Both the position numbers and the translations under genes were made by a program. A stretch of 64,000 bases of DNA from Pedobacter deserti (lineage in GTDB: Bacteria; Bacteroidota; Bacteroidia; Sphingobacteriales; Sphingobacteriaceae), in the NCBI RefSeq assembly GCF_024436415.1, contig NZ_JAFMZQ010000001.1:2914001-2978000 (forward strand), in the 5' to 3' direction. The notes beneath the pieces are model-generated. The model was not told the origin of the DNA, did no database searches, and saw nothing but the letters and a program-made list of their open reading frames with translations. Of the stretch, positions 8,241-16,408 are shown in pieces (position 1 is the stretch's first letter; every line of letters starts with the position of its first letter).

Positions 8241-9596
8241 TTATTTAGATCGCTTCGAGGCCAAATTAAAAATAAATTGATAATAGTTCCCGATTTCTGA
8301 AATAATAATGGCCATTTTAACTCCCGCAATTTTGTACAAGATATACTGGTTAAACCCAAACCCAACCAGGGTTGCGATTAATGTGGCTACTGGAGAACCT
8401 GTAACTCCAATAGCCTGTATTAGCAGATAGTTTAAGATCAAGTTAAGCGCTGTTGGAATCAAAACCATGAAAAAGTTTATTCGTGTCTTTCCAATTGCGT
8501 TTAAAATAACTCCGGCATTGCGGCCGAAAGGCTTGAACAGGCTGTAGACAACAATAATCCTAAGGAGGACTGAGGCTTCTTCAAACCCGCCACCTGAAAG
8601 GAAATATATCACCTGGTCGGAAAAGATAAAGAGTAAAAGAAGAAACGGTAGCATCACTGCTGTGATTATAGCCGAAGATTTTTCATATAGCTTTTTTATT
8701 CCTTCCATACCTTCATCCTTAAGTGTTTTTACGCCTTTTGGCATAAGTACTGTAGAAATAGATTGCAAGGGGACTTCAATAAATTGCAAGACGCGCATAG
8801 CGATATTTATTATACCTACGGCGGACGTTGACAAAAGGGCTCCGGATATTAGCTGACCGATATTGTTGGATATTTGGCCAATAACTTCAACACCAAATGT
8901 AAAAAATCCGTACCTGGCGATTTTACTGACAATTTCCGGCCTAAGCCGCCTAGAGACAGAGATGAACTGACGGGTGCTTAACGTGACAACGCAAAATGCA
9001 AGAAAGCCTGATGCAATATTGACAAGAGCGAAACCAGCAAGGGAATATTCAGATTTGCCGAAAAATAGATACAAGAGGTAGATAATAAAAATTCCAGATC
9101 GTATTATTGAGGACAGTAATTGTCCATAAAAGCGAAGGTTTCCTTGTTCGATACAATTAATGAAATTTATCAGTCCGGAAAACAACAGCAGTGCGGGCGC
9201 ATAAAACATCAGGTTTACGAGTGTTTCTGAATGATATATATAATCTATAAAAATTATAGAAAGTAATTGTAGAAGCGCTATGCCAGTTGTTAACGCGAAG
9301 CAAAATAGAAATGCATTATATATAAATACACCCCGACGGCCACCTGTATATTCGTTGTAGTATTTGATAAGGGCATTGTTGATGAAACTGGTGTTTGCTA
9401 CCTCGAAGATTGCTGTAATTGTAGTGAATAAAACCCAGATACCGTAATCGCCGGGGCTGCAAATACGGACTAGCATGAAGAAAATCAAAAAATTGGATAC
9501 AATGACGATTCCCTTTCCTGCGCCAACCGCTATTCCCGATTTTAAAAAAGGGGACCCTTGAATCTTCTTGTAAATTTCTGAAATAAAATTCATCAA
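8241..9596 (-). CDS. wzx: Polysaccharide flippase, Wzx-like (oligosaccharide/polysaccharide transporter)
   Basis: This 451-residue integral membrane protein has about 12-14 hydrophobic segments and a Wzx/MATE-like N-terminus: GIAVGAGKGIVIVSNFLIFF then PGDYGIWVLFTT. It should flip the undecaprenyl-linked repeat unit from the cytoplasmic to the periplasmic face. The gene lies between the GT8 gene (1-base gap) and the GT11 gene (0-base gap). With the Wzy-like polymerase at 13797 and the Wzc-like protein at 16409, it completes a Wzy-dependent pathway apart from an outer-membrane Wza. The symbol is by role; flippase sequences diverge strongly. Confidence 0.85.
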   Translation of the reverse strand: MMNFISEIYKKIQGSPFLKSGIAVGAGKGIVIVSNFLIFFMLVRICSPGDYGIWVLFTTITAIFEVANTSFINNALIKYYNEYTGGRRGVFIYNAFLFCFALTTGIALLQLLSIIFIDYIYHSETLVNLMFYAPALLLFSGLINFINCIEQGNLRFYGQLLSSIIRSGIFIIYLLYLFFGKSEYSLAGFALVNIASGFLAFCVVTLSTRQFISVSRRLRPEIVSKIARYGFFTFGVEVIGQISNNIGQLISGALLSTSAVGIINIAMRVLQFIEVPLQSISTVLMPKGVKTLKDEGMEGIKKLYEKSSAIITAVMLPFLLLLFIFSDQVIYFLSGGGFEEASVLLRIIVVYSLFKPFGRNAGVILNAIGKTRINFFMVLIPTALNLILNYLLIQAIGVTGSPVATLIATLVGFGFNQYILYKIAGVKMAIIISEIGNYYQFIFNLASKRSK

Positions 9597-9597
9597 T

Positions 9598-10491
9598 CTA
9601 CTTCTTTATAAGTTTATACAACAGATTCCCTATCTTCTTGAGGTATCGTTCGGGCTCTCCGATCTTTCTTTTGCTTTTCCACTTCGTTTGGTTGAGATAT
9701 CTATAAAATAAAATCTGGTAGCTTTCGCTGTTTGAATACGATTTGTAGATAGGCTTTCTTTCCACGAAATGAATGAGTTTTGCGTCACGCGTTTCACCAG
9801 AGGTAACGAAGTGATTCCACTTTGGATCTATCTCTGCCCACTTGTTTGCTAGTACAACATTCAGTGCGTACTGATCGGGATAGTTCAGGAATGCCTGGTT
9901 ATTTGCAACACATTCGAGCACTTTATTTGCCACGTGCTCGCTTCTCCATGCTTCTGTATCTATTATAAGCATTCCGGTGTTAAAATATTTAGTATCGGGC
10001 GCAAGCCCTAGTTGTTCATAATTTTTGATCCCGCCCCAGGAATTATTTGCTGTTTTTATGCGCGGATCTTGAACGGCTCCAAGGGGAAGATTATCTATGT
10101 CGCTATACCAAAGCTCGCTAATATCGCCAGTCACTATCATGTCTACGTCGAGATAAATAACACGTGTTACACTCTCGGGCACAAACCATGGAATGAAAAC
10201 ACGTGTATAAATGTTCATCGGGTAGGTACTTTTATCGGAAGGTAACTTCATATTGGCCGGCACTGCCTCGCGCATTGTGATCCAGCGTAGGGAGATCAAA
10301 GTAGAATCTAGGGACTGCTCAAGCTTAACTTTATTGCTTTCAGCTACATTATCCCCAACTACAATAATATCGATTTGTTCTCCAGTCTTGTGATTATGCT
10401 CGATTGATTTGATCAGGGCTGCCATCAATACCAGGTAATGGTTATCACATACCATTACAAGAGTTATTCTTTCGCTAATGTTCATTTCCAT
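9598..10491 (-). CDS. Glycosyltransferase family 8 protein
   Basis: The protein is about 297 residues with the GT8 signature YLDVDMIVTGD (DxD metal site), a conserved YFNTGMLIID segment and a later HFVERKPIY, where the His is a metal ligand in this family. GT8 enzymes are retaining transferases using UDP-glucose or UDP-galactose. The C-terminus is basic, as in lipid-A or repeat-unit GT8 enzymes that sit on the membrane. ATG codons at 10491 and 10485 both overlap the end of the preceding gene by 11-17 bases. A start at 10509 would be longer still. The true start is not settled. Confidence 0.88.
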   Translation of the reverse strand: MEMNISERITLVMVCDNHYLVLMAALIKSIEHNHKTGEQIDIIVVGDNVAESNKVKLEQSLDSTLISLRWITMREAVPANMKLPSDKSTYPMNIYTRVFIPWFVPESVTRVIYLDVDMIVTGDISELWYSDIDNLPLGAVQDPRIKTANNSWGGIKNYEQLGLAPDTKYFNTGMLIIDTEAWRSEHVANKVLECVANNQAFLNYPDQYALNVVLANKWAEIDPKWNHFVTSGETRDAKLIHFVERKPIYKSYSNSESYQILFYRYLNQTKWKSKRKIGEPERYLKKIGNLLYKLIKK

Positions 10492-11680
10492 CAAGGTTTG
10501 ATATAACATTTAAAAGTGCAGAAGTAACGTTCGTCCAGCTAAACTGCCTAGAAAATGCTTTCCTTTGCAAAGTATGTATGTCTGTGTTTTCGCTCAATGC
10601 CCGTTCTGTTTGCGAAATAAATTCCTTGGCATTATCGGCCAGATATGTGCAACTGGAGAATATCTCCTCCATTGTATTTGTTTTCGTAGCCACAACTGGT
10701 TTGCCCATTGCTAAGTATTCAACAATTTTCATCGGGAAGTTCCCCATCGTTATCTCGTTTTTCAATTGAGGGTTGATGCATACATCAAAACAGCTTATGT
10801 AGGATGGCACTTCTTCTTTACTCTTTTTCTCAATGAACAATACGTTGGGCATCTGGTGAAGTTTACTACTTTGAAAAACATCATCTTGAGGGCCAACCAA
10901 TACTATGGTGGAGCTTGTAAAATAACTAGCAACCTCTTCAATTAACGATATATCCAACCTATGTGATGTGAGTGCACCAACGTACCCGATAACGGGACCG
11001 GTAATATCTGCCAACTCCTTCGGCCGTCTGCCAGCCTTATCTTCGACATCGTCCTTCATTCCGCTGCCGTTCCCGATATAAAAACTATTTGGGTTATATT
11101 GGCTGGCCCGTTTTTGAAAATCCGGAGAATTGCATACTACCGCATCACTTTTTGCCATGAGCTTCGGTTCTAACGATATGCCATGTTTTCTCCAGTAGTC
11201 AAAGCCCAGGGTATAGTCCCTGTCTAAGTAGATATAGAACCTCGGTTTTAGTATTTCTTTTAAATAGTAGCTCCGGAACATGTCCTTATCGTTGATTAAA
11301 ACGAATGATGAAAAGCCGATCTCTTTTATTGCCTTCTTGATATCGCTAGCGAATGTTTTATTGTTGAAATAATTCAGACAAGTAAACAGCAGGGTACTGG
11401 GGATCCAATTTATCGACTCTATGATATGGGGGGGATTGAACTCCCAAAGATTCTCCGTGCAAGCCCTCAGCGCTGGAACAGCTTCTTTTATTGCTTGTAT
11501 ATGCGCTTGTCCGTATTGATCTTCTCTTGAAGGATTAAGCCAGGTCCGTCTGTCTATTGGAGGATTTACATAAAGAACCTTATGGTGCTTTGCAAGCTCC
11601 TTAGCTAAACTGGTAGATGTAGATTCCCTGTCTGTATTAATACGCTGCAGGCTTACGAAAACGAAATTCATGCGGTTCAA
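10475..11680 (-). CDS. Glycosyltransferase family 1/4-type protein (GT-B fold)
   Basis: This 401-residue protein has a Rossmann-like N-terminus (FVFVSLQRINTDRES) and a C-terminal donor domain with VIGYVGALTSHRLD, STIVLVGPQDD and FPMKIVEYLAMGKPVVATK. The last is the E-x7-E region of GT4 enzymes. The overall form resembles TuaH-like proteins. It should transfer a sugar from an NDP donor to the growing repeat unit in the cytoplasm. The gap to the GT2 gene upstream is 2 bases and it overlaps the GT8 gene downstream. Confidence 0.87.
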   Translation of the reverse strand: MNRMNFVFVSLQRINTDRESTSTSLAKELAKHHKVLYVNPPIDRRTWLNPSREDQYGQAHIQAIKEAVPALRACTENLWEFNPPHIIESINWIPSTLLFTCLNYFNNKTFASDIKKAIKEIGFSSFVLINDKDMFRSYYLKEILKPRFYIYLDRDYTLGFDYWRKHGISLEPKLMAKSDAVVCNSPDFQKRASQYNPNSFYIGNGSGMKDDVEDKAGRRPKELADITGPVIGYVGALTSHRLDISLIEEVASYFTSSTIVLVGPQDDVFQSSKLHQMPNVLFIEKKSKEEVPSYISCFDVCINPQLKNEITMGNFPMKIVEYLAMGKPVVATKTNTMEEIFSSCTYLADNAKEFISQTERALSENTDIHTLQRKAFSRQFSWTNVTSALLNVISNLDGNEH

Positions 11681-11682
11681 CG

Positions 11683-12543
11683 TTAGTCAATGGAAGAATT
11701 TTTGGTATCGTGCGGCTTTTCTGGCTTCAATAAAGTAAAGAATCGCCGCCATTCTTTAGTTACCCGGTTCCATAATGCCTTGCTAAAGCTACCATCGCGC
11801 TGCAAAGTACGCGGACCCGTCCAAACAACTGCTTCTTTTGACTTAACTTGCATTATTCGACCATAATTCATCAGGTCGAATGCCATTCGGCCGTCTTCAC
11901 CTCGCACCATCTTCATAATAAAGCCAATTTTGATTCCAAACTCCCTGATATAACCCATGCTGATTCCATAAGCATTCAGATACGGACGTTTGTAATGTCT
12001 GTACTCAGCAATTACATTCTTCATTGTCTCCAGCATTTTAAGTTTCCAGCGTGGAAAGCCTGGCTCTGGTATGAATGAATATCGACCATATACGCAGGAT
12101 ACGCCCGTGCGGCTTAGGACATTTATCATTTCGTCAATCCAGCCAGGAGGATAAAAACAGTCGGCATCGGCCATAAGTACATACTTGCCTCTAGCATGTT
12201 CCTGCCCCATCTGCCTGGCCGGACCCCAGCCTTGGATTGGTTGAAAGATGGATTTAACATGCAAATTATCTAGCGTTCTCTGTGTCTGGTCGTTTGAATT
12301 GTTGTTGGTTACAATAATCTCAAACGGCAAAGCGGTACTCGTTCGTGACAGCGATGCTATACATCTGAGTATATTGACTTCCTCATTGTAAGCCGATACG
12401 ATTACGCTTACCTCCGGCAATGGACTTATTTTTTTGTCCAGATCGCGGTTAATGCCGTCAAATATTTCTTTTGGTATGTCGTCATACTTGACATAAGGGT
12501 AGTTGATCTCCTGGATCCATAAGGGTACTCCTGCAACGCTCAT
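11683..12543 (-). CDS. Glycosyltransferase family 2 protein
   Basis: This 286-residue protein has the GT-A fold pattern: VSVIVSAYNEEVNILRCIAS at residues about 46-65, a VTNNNSNDQT segment, and the DxD motif in MADADCFYPPGWID near residue 130. There are no long membrane segments. The first 45 residues precede the catalytic domain and include PLWIQEINYPY, possibly a peripheral contact. The gene overlaps the acyltransferase gene by 4 bases (ATGA), so the two are translationally coupled. Confidence 0.88.
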   Translation of the reverse strand: MSVAGVPLWIQEINYPYVKYDDIPKEIFDGINRDLDKKISPLPEVSVIVSAYNEEVNILRCIASLSRTSTALPFEIIVTNNNSNDQTQRTLDNLHVKSIFQPIQGWGPARQMGQEHARGKYVLMADADCFYPPGWIDEMINVLSRTGVSCVYGRYSFIPEPGFPRWKLKMLETMKNVIAEYRHYKRPYLNAYGISMGYIREFGIKIGFIMKMVRGEDGRMAFDLMNYGRIMQVKSKEAVVWTGPRTLQRDGSFSKALWNRVTKEWRRFFTLLKPEKPHDTKNSSID

Positions 12544-13706
12544 AGCTTTTTATTTAATGCGGACCGCAAAAAGGCTTTAAATTTACCTGGCCAATCTTTG
12601 TTCATAAACGGCTTTTCTAGTGTAATATAAAATATAGCACTTAAAAACAGTACGATCGGCAAAAACATTAACAGTTGAAACAACAGATTAACGGAATACG
12701 AGTTCCCAATGTTTAAATTCTTTGAGATTTTAATAAACAGTTCTGCGAATGGTAGATGGATTAGATAAATCGTGTAGCACATCCCCCCGATGGCCATTAT
12801 CCAGCGGTTCCGTAATACTGAATTGATAAATACACCTCTAAAACAGCACACGAAAAAAATAAACAGGCAAATTGGAAAATATAACCTGTTTGATAACTCG
12901 TAGTCCCAACTCCAGAGATAGATGAGTCCAAACACGGAAGCTAGCCCGGCAAAATCGTAAATTTTATTAGCTTGCTTTTCCGTCCAGTCCGATAAATATA
13001 TATCTGACAATATAAAGCCTATTAAAAAATAATGCAGATGTCCCAGGATGGTGAGGTTGTAAGGGTTTTTATACAGACCGAAATGCTGCTGGATAAGGAT
13101 AAGTGCGACAATTAACAACACATTAAGAGCTCTCCTAAGTACCTTGTTTTTGAGCTTGAAGCATAACATAGCCAGGAAGGGAGCTAAAATATAGAACTGA
13201 ATCTCGATTTCCAAAGTCCAAGTAGGCGGATTGAAGGGCGACCATAAATGATAAATCAGTCCGTGGGTATAGGTAAGATTTGCCAAATAGTGAGGAAGAT
13301 ATTCCTGAAATGACCTGACGCCGGTAAGGAGGAAAATAATAAAAAAAATGGTAAGCCAGATAATATATGGTGGTTCCAGTCGCGTAATTCGACGCCAAAA
13401 GTAGGTCCGGATACTTATCTTTTCCGATCCTTTTAAAAAATAGGATGCAAATGGTAAGGAAAGTATGAATCCGCTTATTACGAAAAATATATATACGCCA
13501 ATAAACCCTCGGTGGGCAAGAAATCCTATCGTTTCTGCCACATCGCCCTTAACAAAGCTGGTGTTCCTTTCGAAACGTTCGGTTAAGTGCTGAATTAATA
13601 CGGGCACTATAGCAAAAAACCGTAGACCATCTACTTCCTTAATTAGTTTACGGCCCGAAGTTACCCTGGTTAACTTTGAAGGCAGCCCGGTGATCCATTT
13701 AATCAT
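12540..13706 (-). CDS. Acyltransferase 3 family membrane protein
   Basis: This 388-residue multi-pass protein starts with a cytoplasmic segment and then EVDGLRFFAIVPVLIQHLTE, carrying the conserved Arg and His of the family. FIGVYIFFVISGFIL follows, then about nine further hydrophobic stretches. It probably O-acylates the polysaccharide in or across the inner membrane. The start codon lies within the last bases of the 29-codon frame at 13699-13788, and the stop overlaps the GT2 start by 4 bases. The gene is thus part of a fully coupled chain. Confidence 0.88.
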   Translation of the reverse strand: MIKWITGLPSKLTRVTSGRKLIKEVDGLRFFAIVPVLIQHLTERFERNTSFVKGDVAETIGFLAHRGFIGVYIFFVISGFILSLPFASYFLKGSEKISIRTYFWRRITRLEPPYIIWLTIFFIIFLLTGVRSFQEYLPHYLANLTYTHGLIYHLWSPFNPPTWTLEIEIQFYILAPFLAMLCFKLKNKVLRRALNVLLIVALILIQQHFGLYKNPYNLTILGHLHYFLIGFILSDIYLSDWTEKQANKIYDFAGLASVFGLIYLWSWDYELSNRLYFPICLFIFFVCCFRGVFINSVLRNRWIMAIGGMCYTIYLIHLPFAELFIKISKNLNIGNSYSVNLLFQLLMFLPIVLFLSAIFYITLEKPFMNKDWPGKFKAFLRSALNKKL

Positions 13707-13788
13707 TGGTCTTCGATGTTTTCAAACCTTTGTAAATACCAAAAATAAAACATATCAGGGCTGGTAACGCAATTATTTCAAAAGGCAT
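13699..13788 (-). CDS. Candidate 29-residue membrane microprotein
   Basis: An ATG at 13788 begins 8 bases after the Wzy-like stop and opens a 29-codon frame ending TAA at 13699-13701. It overlaps the next gene's start (13706) by 8 bases. The peptide is a single hydrophobic helix with a basic tail: MPFEIIALPALICFIFGIY then KGLKTSKTND. In an operon where every other junction is between a 4-base overlap and an 8-base gap, this would otherwise be the only gap near 90 bases. That fit suggests a real gene. No family is recognised and the ribosome-binding site is weak. Confidence 0.5.
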   Translation of the reverse strand: MPFEIIALPALICFIFGIYKGLKTSKTND

Positions 13789-13796
13789 AGGCTGTT

Positions 13797-15221
13797 TTAT
13801 TTACTATCAATTTTATCTAATGAAGGTGCCATCAATACGAAAGACCATGACATGATCAGAATCACTGAAGTTGGAAATCCATTCATTACCTCGTTCCCGT
13901 AACTGCAGAAAAACACACCGCCAGCAAAGGCGGTTAATGCCATCGCTTTAGATCGCAAGCGCGGGTCTTTTAACTTCCACACGACACCGCAACATTTTCC
14001 GAGTAAGTACATATTAATACTAAACCATATGGTTAATCCGACGACGCCATACATTACCCAAATTTTAACCCAGTAACTGTCGGGCGGAATGCTTGCCAGA
14101 TATTTGCCTTTATTATATTGAGAACCGTTGAATCCGCTTATACCAACCCCCCCTCCGAATGGTAATGATGAAAGGGCCCTGCTTAATCTTTGTTGATTCA
14201 TCAGCCGCGCATTAAGTGATGCGTCTTGCGGGTCTAGTGCGGAGCGAAGTCTGTATATTTCATAACTGCTGTTACCAATCTTCGTGTATTTCAAGAATCC
14301 TAAGAATAGCAAGGTTACGATTGAGCCAATGATCATTATTTTATATTGCTTGCTTAAGGCGATTGCGAAAACACAACCAACAACCAGTGCAAATAGCGCA
14401 CCCCTTGTTCCTGAGATAAGCATTCCATAAAACAAACATGCGCCCGCCACTCCGAAGATGATCCGCTTCCACGTTGTAAATTTACCTAATGCTAAAACGA
14501 AGGCTACGACTGCCATCGCCGCCTGCTGTGCCCCAAACTGACCAGCATCGGTGAAAAACGAGAACACCCGGAGCTTACCAAATACAATGTGCGTGAAGTC
14601 GGCACCATTATCAAGCCATCTCTGTTCGGGGCCTGAGACACCGATATATAATTGTTTCATTCCATAGAGAAAAGCAACCAACGAAAAACTGAGTATGGCG
14701 ATGAGAAAGATATTAAGGTCCTTTTTTGTATTGAAAAGTACAAAAGGAAGAGGAGCCAATACAAGCCAGTTAAAGGCTGTAAACCGGGTTTCGTTGAGCC
14801 AGCCAAGCACACTTGCGCCGGGATTTAAAATCTGCAGAAAATTGTAGATAAACCATGCTAGAGTAAGAATGCAGTGGTCATTCCTGATGTTTTTCCACTC
14901 ATAGTTCGCATGATTTACGAGCATCGCGATCCACGTTAACGCTAGCAAAAGCTCCATGAGCGGCCCGAGATTTAGGTTTGTCGTGTTCCTTAATAGTCCC
15001 GCGATAACGAAGCAGTAGACGAGGTATATATAGAAACCGACCTTTGGATTTGCAAAAATTGCGATTGCAAATACTATCGCCGACACCAGAAAAAAGGAAA
15101 CGAACAACGCTAATACCTGTAGTTTAGCAGTCATCAGCGCAACTAAAAAGCATGCCACCAACGTAACCATAATAGTCAGGGCCTTCTTTCCGAAATTCGA
15201 AGTAGAGAAGAGTTGGCGCAT
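13797..15221 (-). CDS. O-antigen ligase/polymerase family protein (Wzy-like)
   Basis: This 474-residue protein has about 11-12 membrane segments and a large soluble loop around residues 300-390. The pattern MLISGTRGALFALVVGCVFA is the conserved SGTRG/ARGA-type motif of the Wzy_C/O-antigen ligase family. SLPFGGGVGISGF falls in the expected loop. It should polymerise flipped repeat units in the periplasm. It sits 6 bases after the GT2 gene at 15228 and before the microprotein frame. Confidence 0.85.
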   Translation of the reverse strand: MRQLFSTSNFGKKALTIMVTLVACFLVALMTAKLQVLALFVSFFLVSAIVFAIAIFANPKVGFYIYLVYCFVIAGLLRNTTNLNLGPLMELLLALTWIAMLVNHANYEWKNIRNDHCILTLAWFIYNFLQILNPGASVLGWLNETRFTAFNWLVLAPLPFVLFNTKKDLNIFLIAILSFSLVAFLYGMKQLYIGVSGPEQRWLDNGADFTHIVFGKLRVFSFFTDAGQFGAQQAAMAVVAFVLALGKFTTWKRIIFGVAGACLFYGMLISGTRGALFALVVGCVFAIALSKQYKIMIIGSIVTLLFLGFLKYTKIGNSSYEIYRLRSALDPQDASLNARLMNQQRLSRALSSLPFGGGVGISGFNGSQYNKGKYLASIPPDSYWVKIWVMYGVVGLTIWFSINMYLLGKCCGVVWKLKDPRLRSKAMALTAFAGGVFFCSYGNEVMNGFPTSVILIMSWSFVLMAPSLDKIDSK

Positions 15222-15227
15222 ATTTTC

Positions 15228-16400
15228 TTACTTTTCAATCTCATGCCTGGTTGCTACGTTTCCTTTTCGAAACTTGAAGCTGAGCAACGAGATCACCTGA
15301 TAAAACACAAACACGGGTATATAGGCAAGCGACTTATATATTTTTTTATCTGTATTGGAATAATGCAACGAAAGCAAGAAACTAAGGACAAAAACGGCAA
15401 GCCCTATGCCCATCAAAACGCTTAGCCCGGTATCCAGGAACAAACCAGCAACGAGCAGCAGCAGAGCCATTCCTAAAAACATGAAAAGCGGTGGGCGCAA
15501 CAATACGGAGCCAAACAACATCCTATTCAGATCCATCTTTAACATGCCATAATACATAAGTTTGAAGCCCAGACTGAAATACCTGAACCAGGTCATAATC
15601 CATCTTGAACGTTGACTGACCAATTGTGTCGAATTGCTCGTTTTTTGGTCAAACACCACTGCAGAGTCGGCAAACGCAATGCGCTTTCCTCTTCTCACTA
15701 TTTCTGCCTGTAGTACTTTGTCAAATCCAGCGCCTTTCAAATCCCGGTTTTCCAGGCATTCTTTATACAATTGCACGGTAAAAGCCATCCCGGAGCCAGA
15801 AAGCGTAGCTGAAGAACCAACATTGAAAAGAAGCTTTCCATCATAAAAGTGATAGTAAATATCTCTCGCGGCATCTAAACAAGCGATTTCGGAATCAAGG
15901 GTTTTTGGAAGACGAATACCCTGCACCGCACTAAAGCCTTCAAAAAACCGGCTATTAAGTTGTTTCAGCAGATCGGGGTCTACAAGATTATCACTGTCGA
16001 TAATAACCAGCGCATCGTGTTCCCGGACGAAGTGATTGATTGCATAAAAGTGTGAAGCGACATTGCTGGCCAGCGTGGTTGGGGGATATAAAACATTCAC
16101 GAGACTATCATCGAAAACAAGATCTTCATTTTCAGCACAATTGTCTGCTACGACATACACTAGATAGTTCCTGTAGTTCAACGCCCTGATAGAGGCAACT
16201 GCTTGGGGAATAAGGTCAGTTTGTTCGTAAGCAGTTACAATTACCGCAAAGTCGAGTTCTTTTTTTTCCCTGAAACCTGAAACGGATTGCTTTTCCTTTA
16301 GCCTCCAGGCCATAAAAAGGGCAAATGGAAAAAACATATGATAGCACACCATGATCCCAAGTGCCCAGCAAATATAGAAAAACGAATTTTCCAATATCAT
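15228..16400 (-). CDS. Membrane-bound glycosyltransferase family 2 protein
   Basis: This 390-residue protein has an N-terminal membrane segment and a GT-A domain with AVIVTAYEQTDLIPQAVASI, IIDSDNLVDPDLL (DxD) and an SQRSRWIMTWF motif, the QxxRW-like signature of processive GT2 enzymes. Two or three C-terminal membrane segments follow. The architecture is that of cellulose-synthase-like or hyaluronan-synthase-like enzymes, though similar proteins also add single sugars. It lies between the Wzc-like gene (8-base gap) and the Wzy-like gene (6-base gap). Confidence 0.86.
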   Translation of the reverse strand: MILENSFFYICWALGIMVCYHMFFPFALFMAWRLKEKQSVSGFREKKELDFAVIVTAYEQTDLIPQAVASIRALNYRNYLVYVVADNCAENEDLVFDDSLVNVLYPPTTLASNVASHFYAINHFVREHDALVIIDSDNLVDPDLLKQLNSRFFEGFSAVQGIRLPKTLDSEIACLDAARDIYYHFYDGKLLFNVGSSATLSGSGMAFTVQLYKECLENRDLKGAGFDKVLQAEIVRRGKRIAFADSAVVFDQKTSNSTQLVSQRSRWIMTWFRYFSLGFKLMYYGMLKMDLNRMLFGSVLLRPPLFMFLGMALLLLVAGLFLDTGLSVLMGIGLAVFVLSFLLSLHYSNTDKKIYKSLAYIPVFVFYQVISLLSFKFRKGNVATRHEIEK

Positions 16401-16408
16401 ATCTGTGT

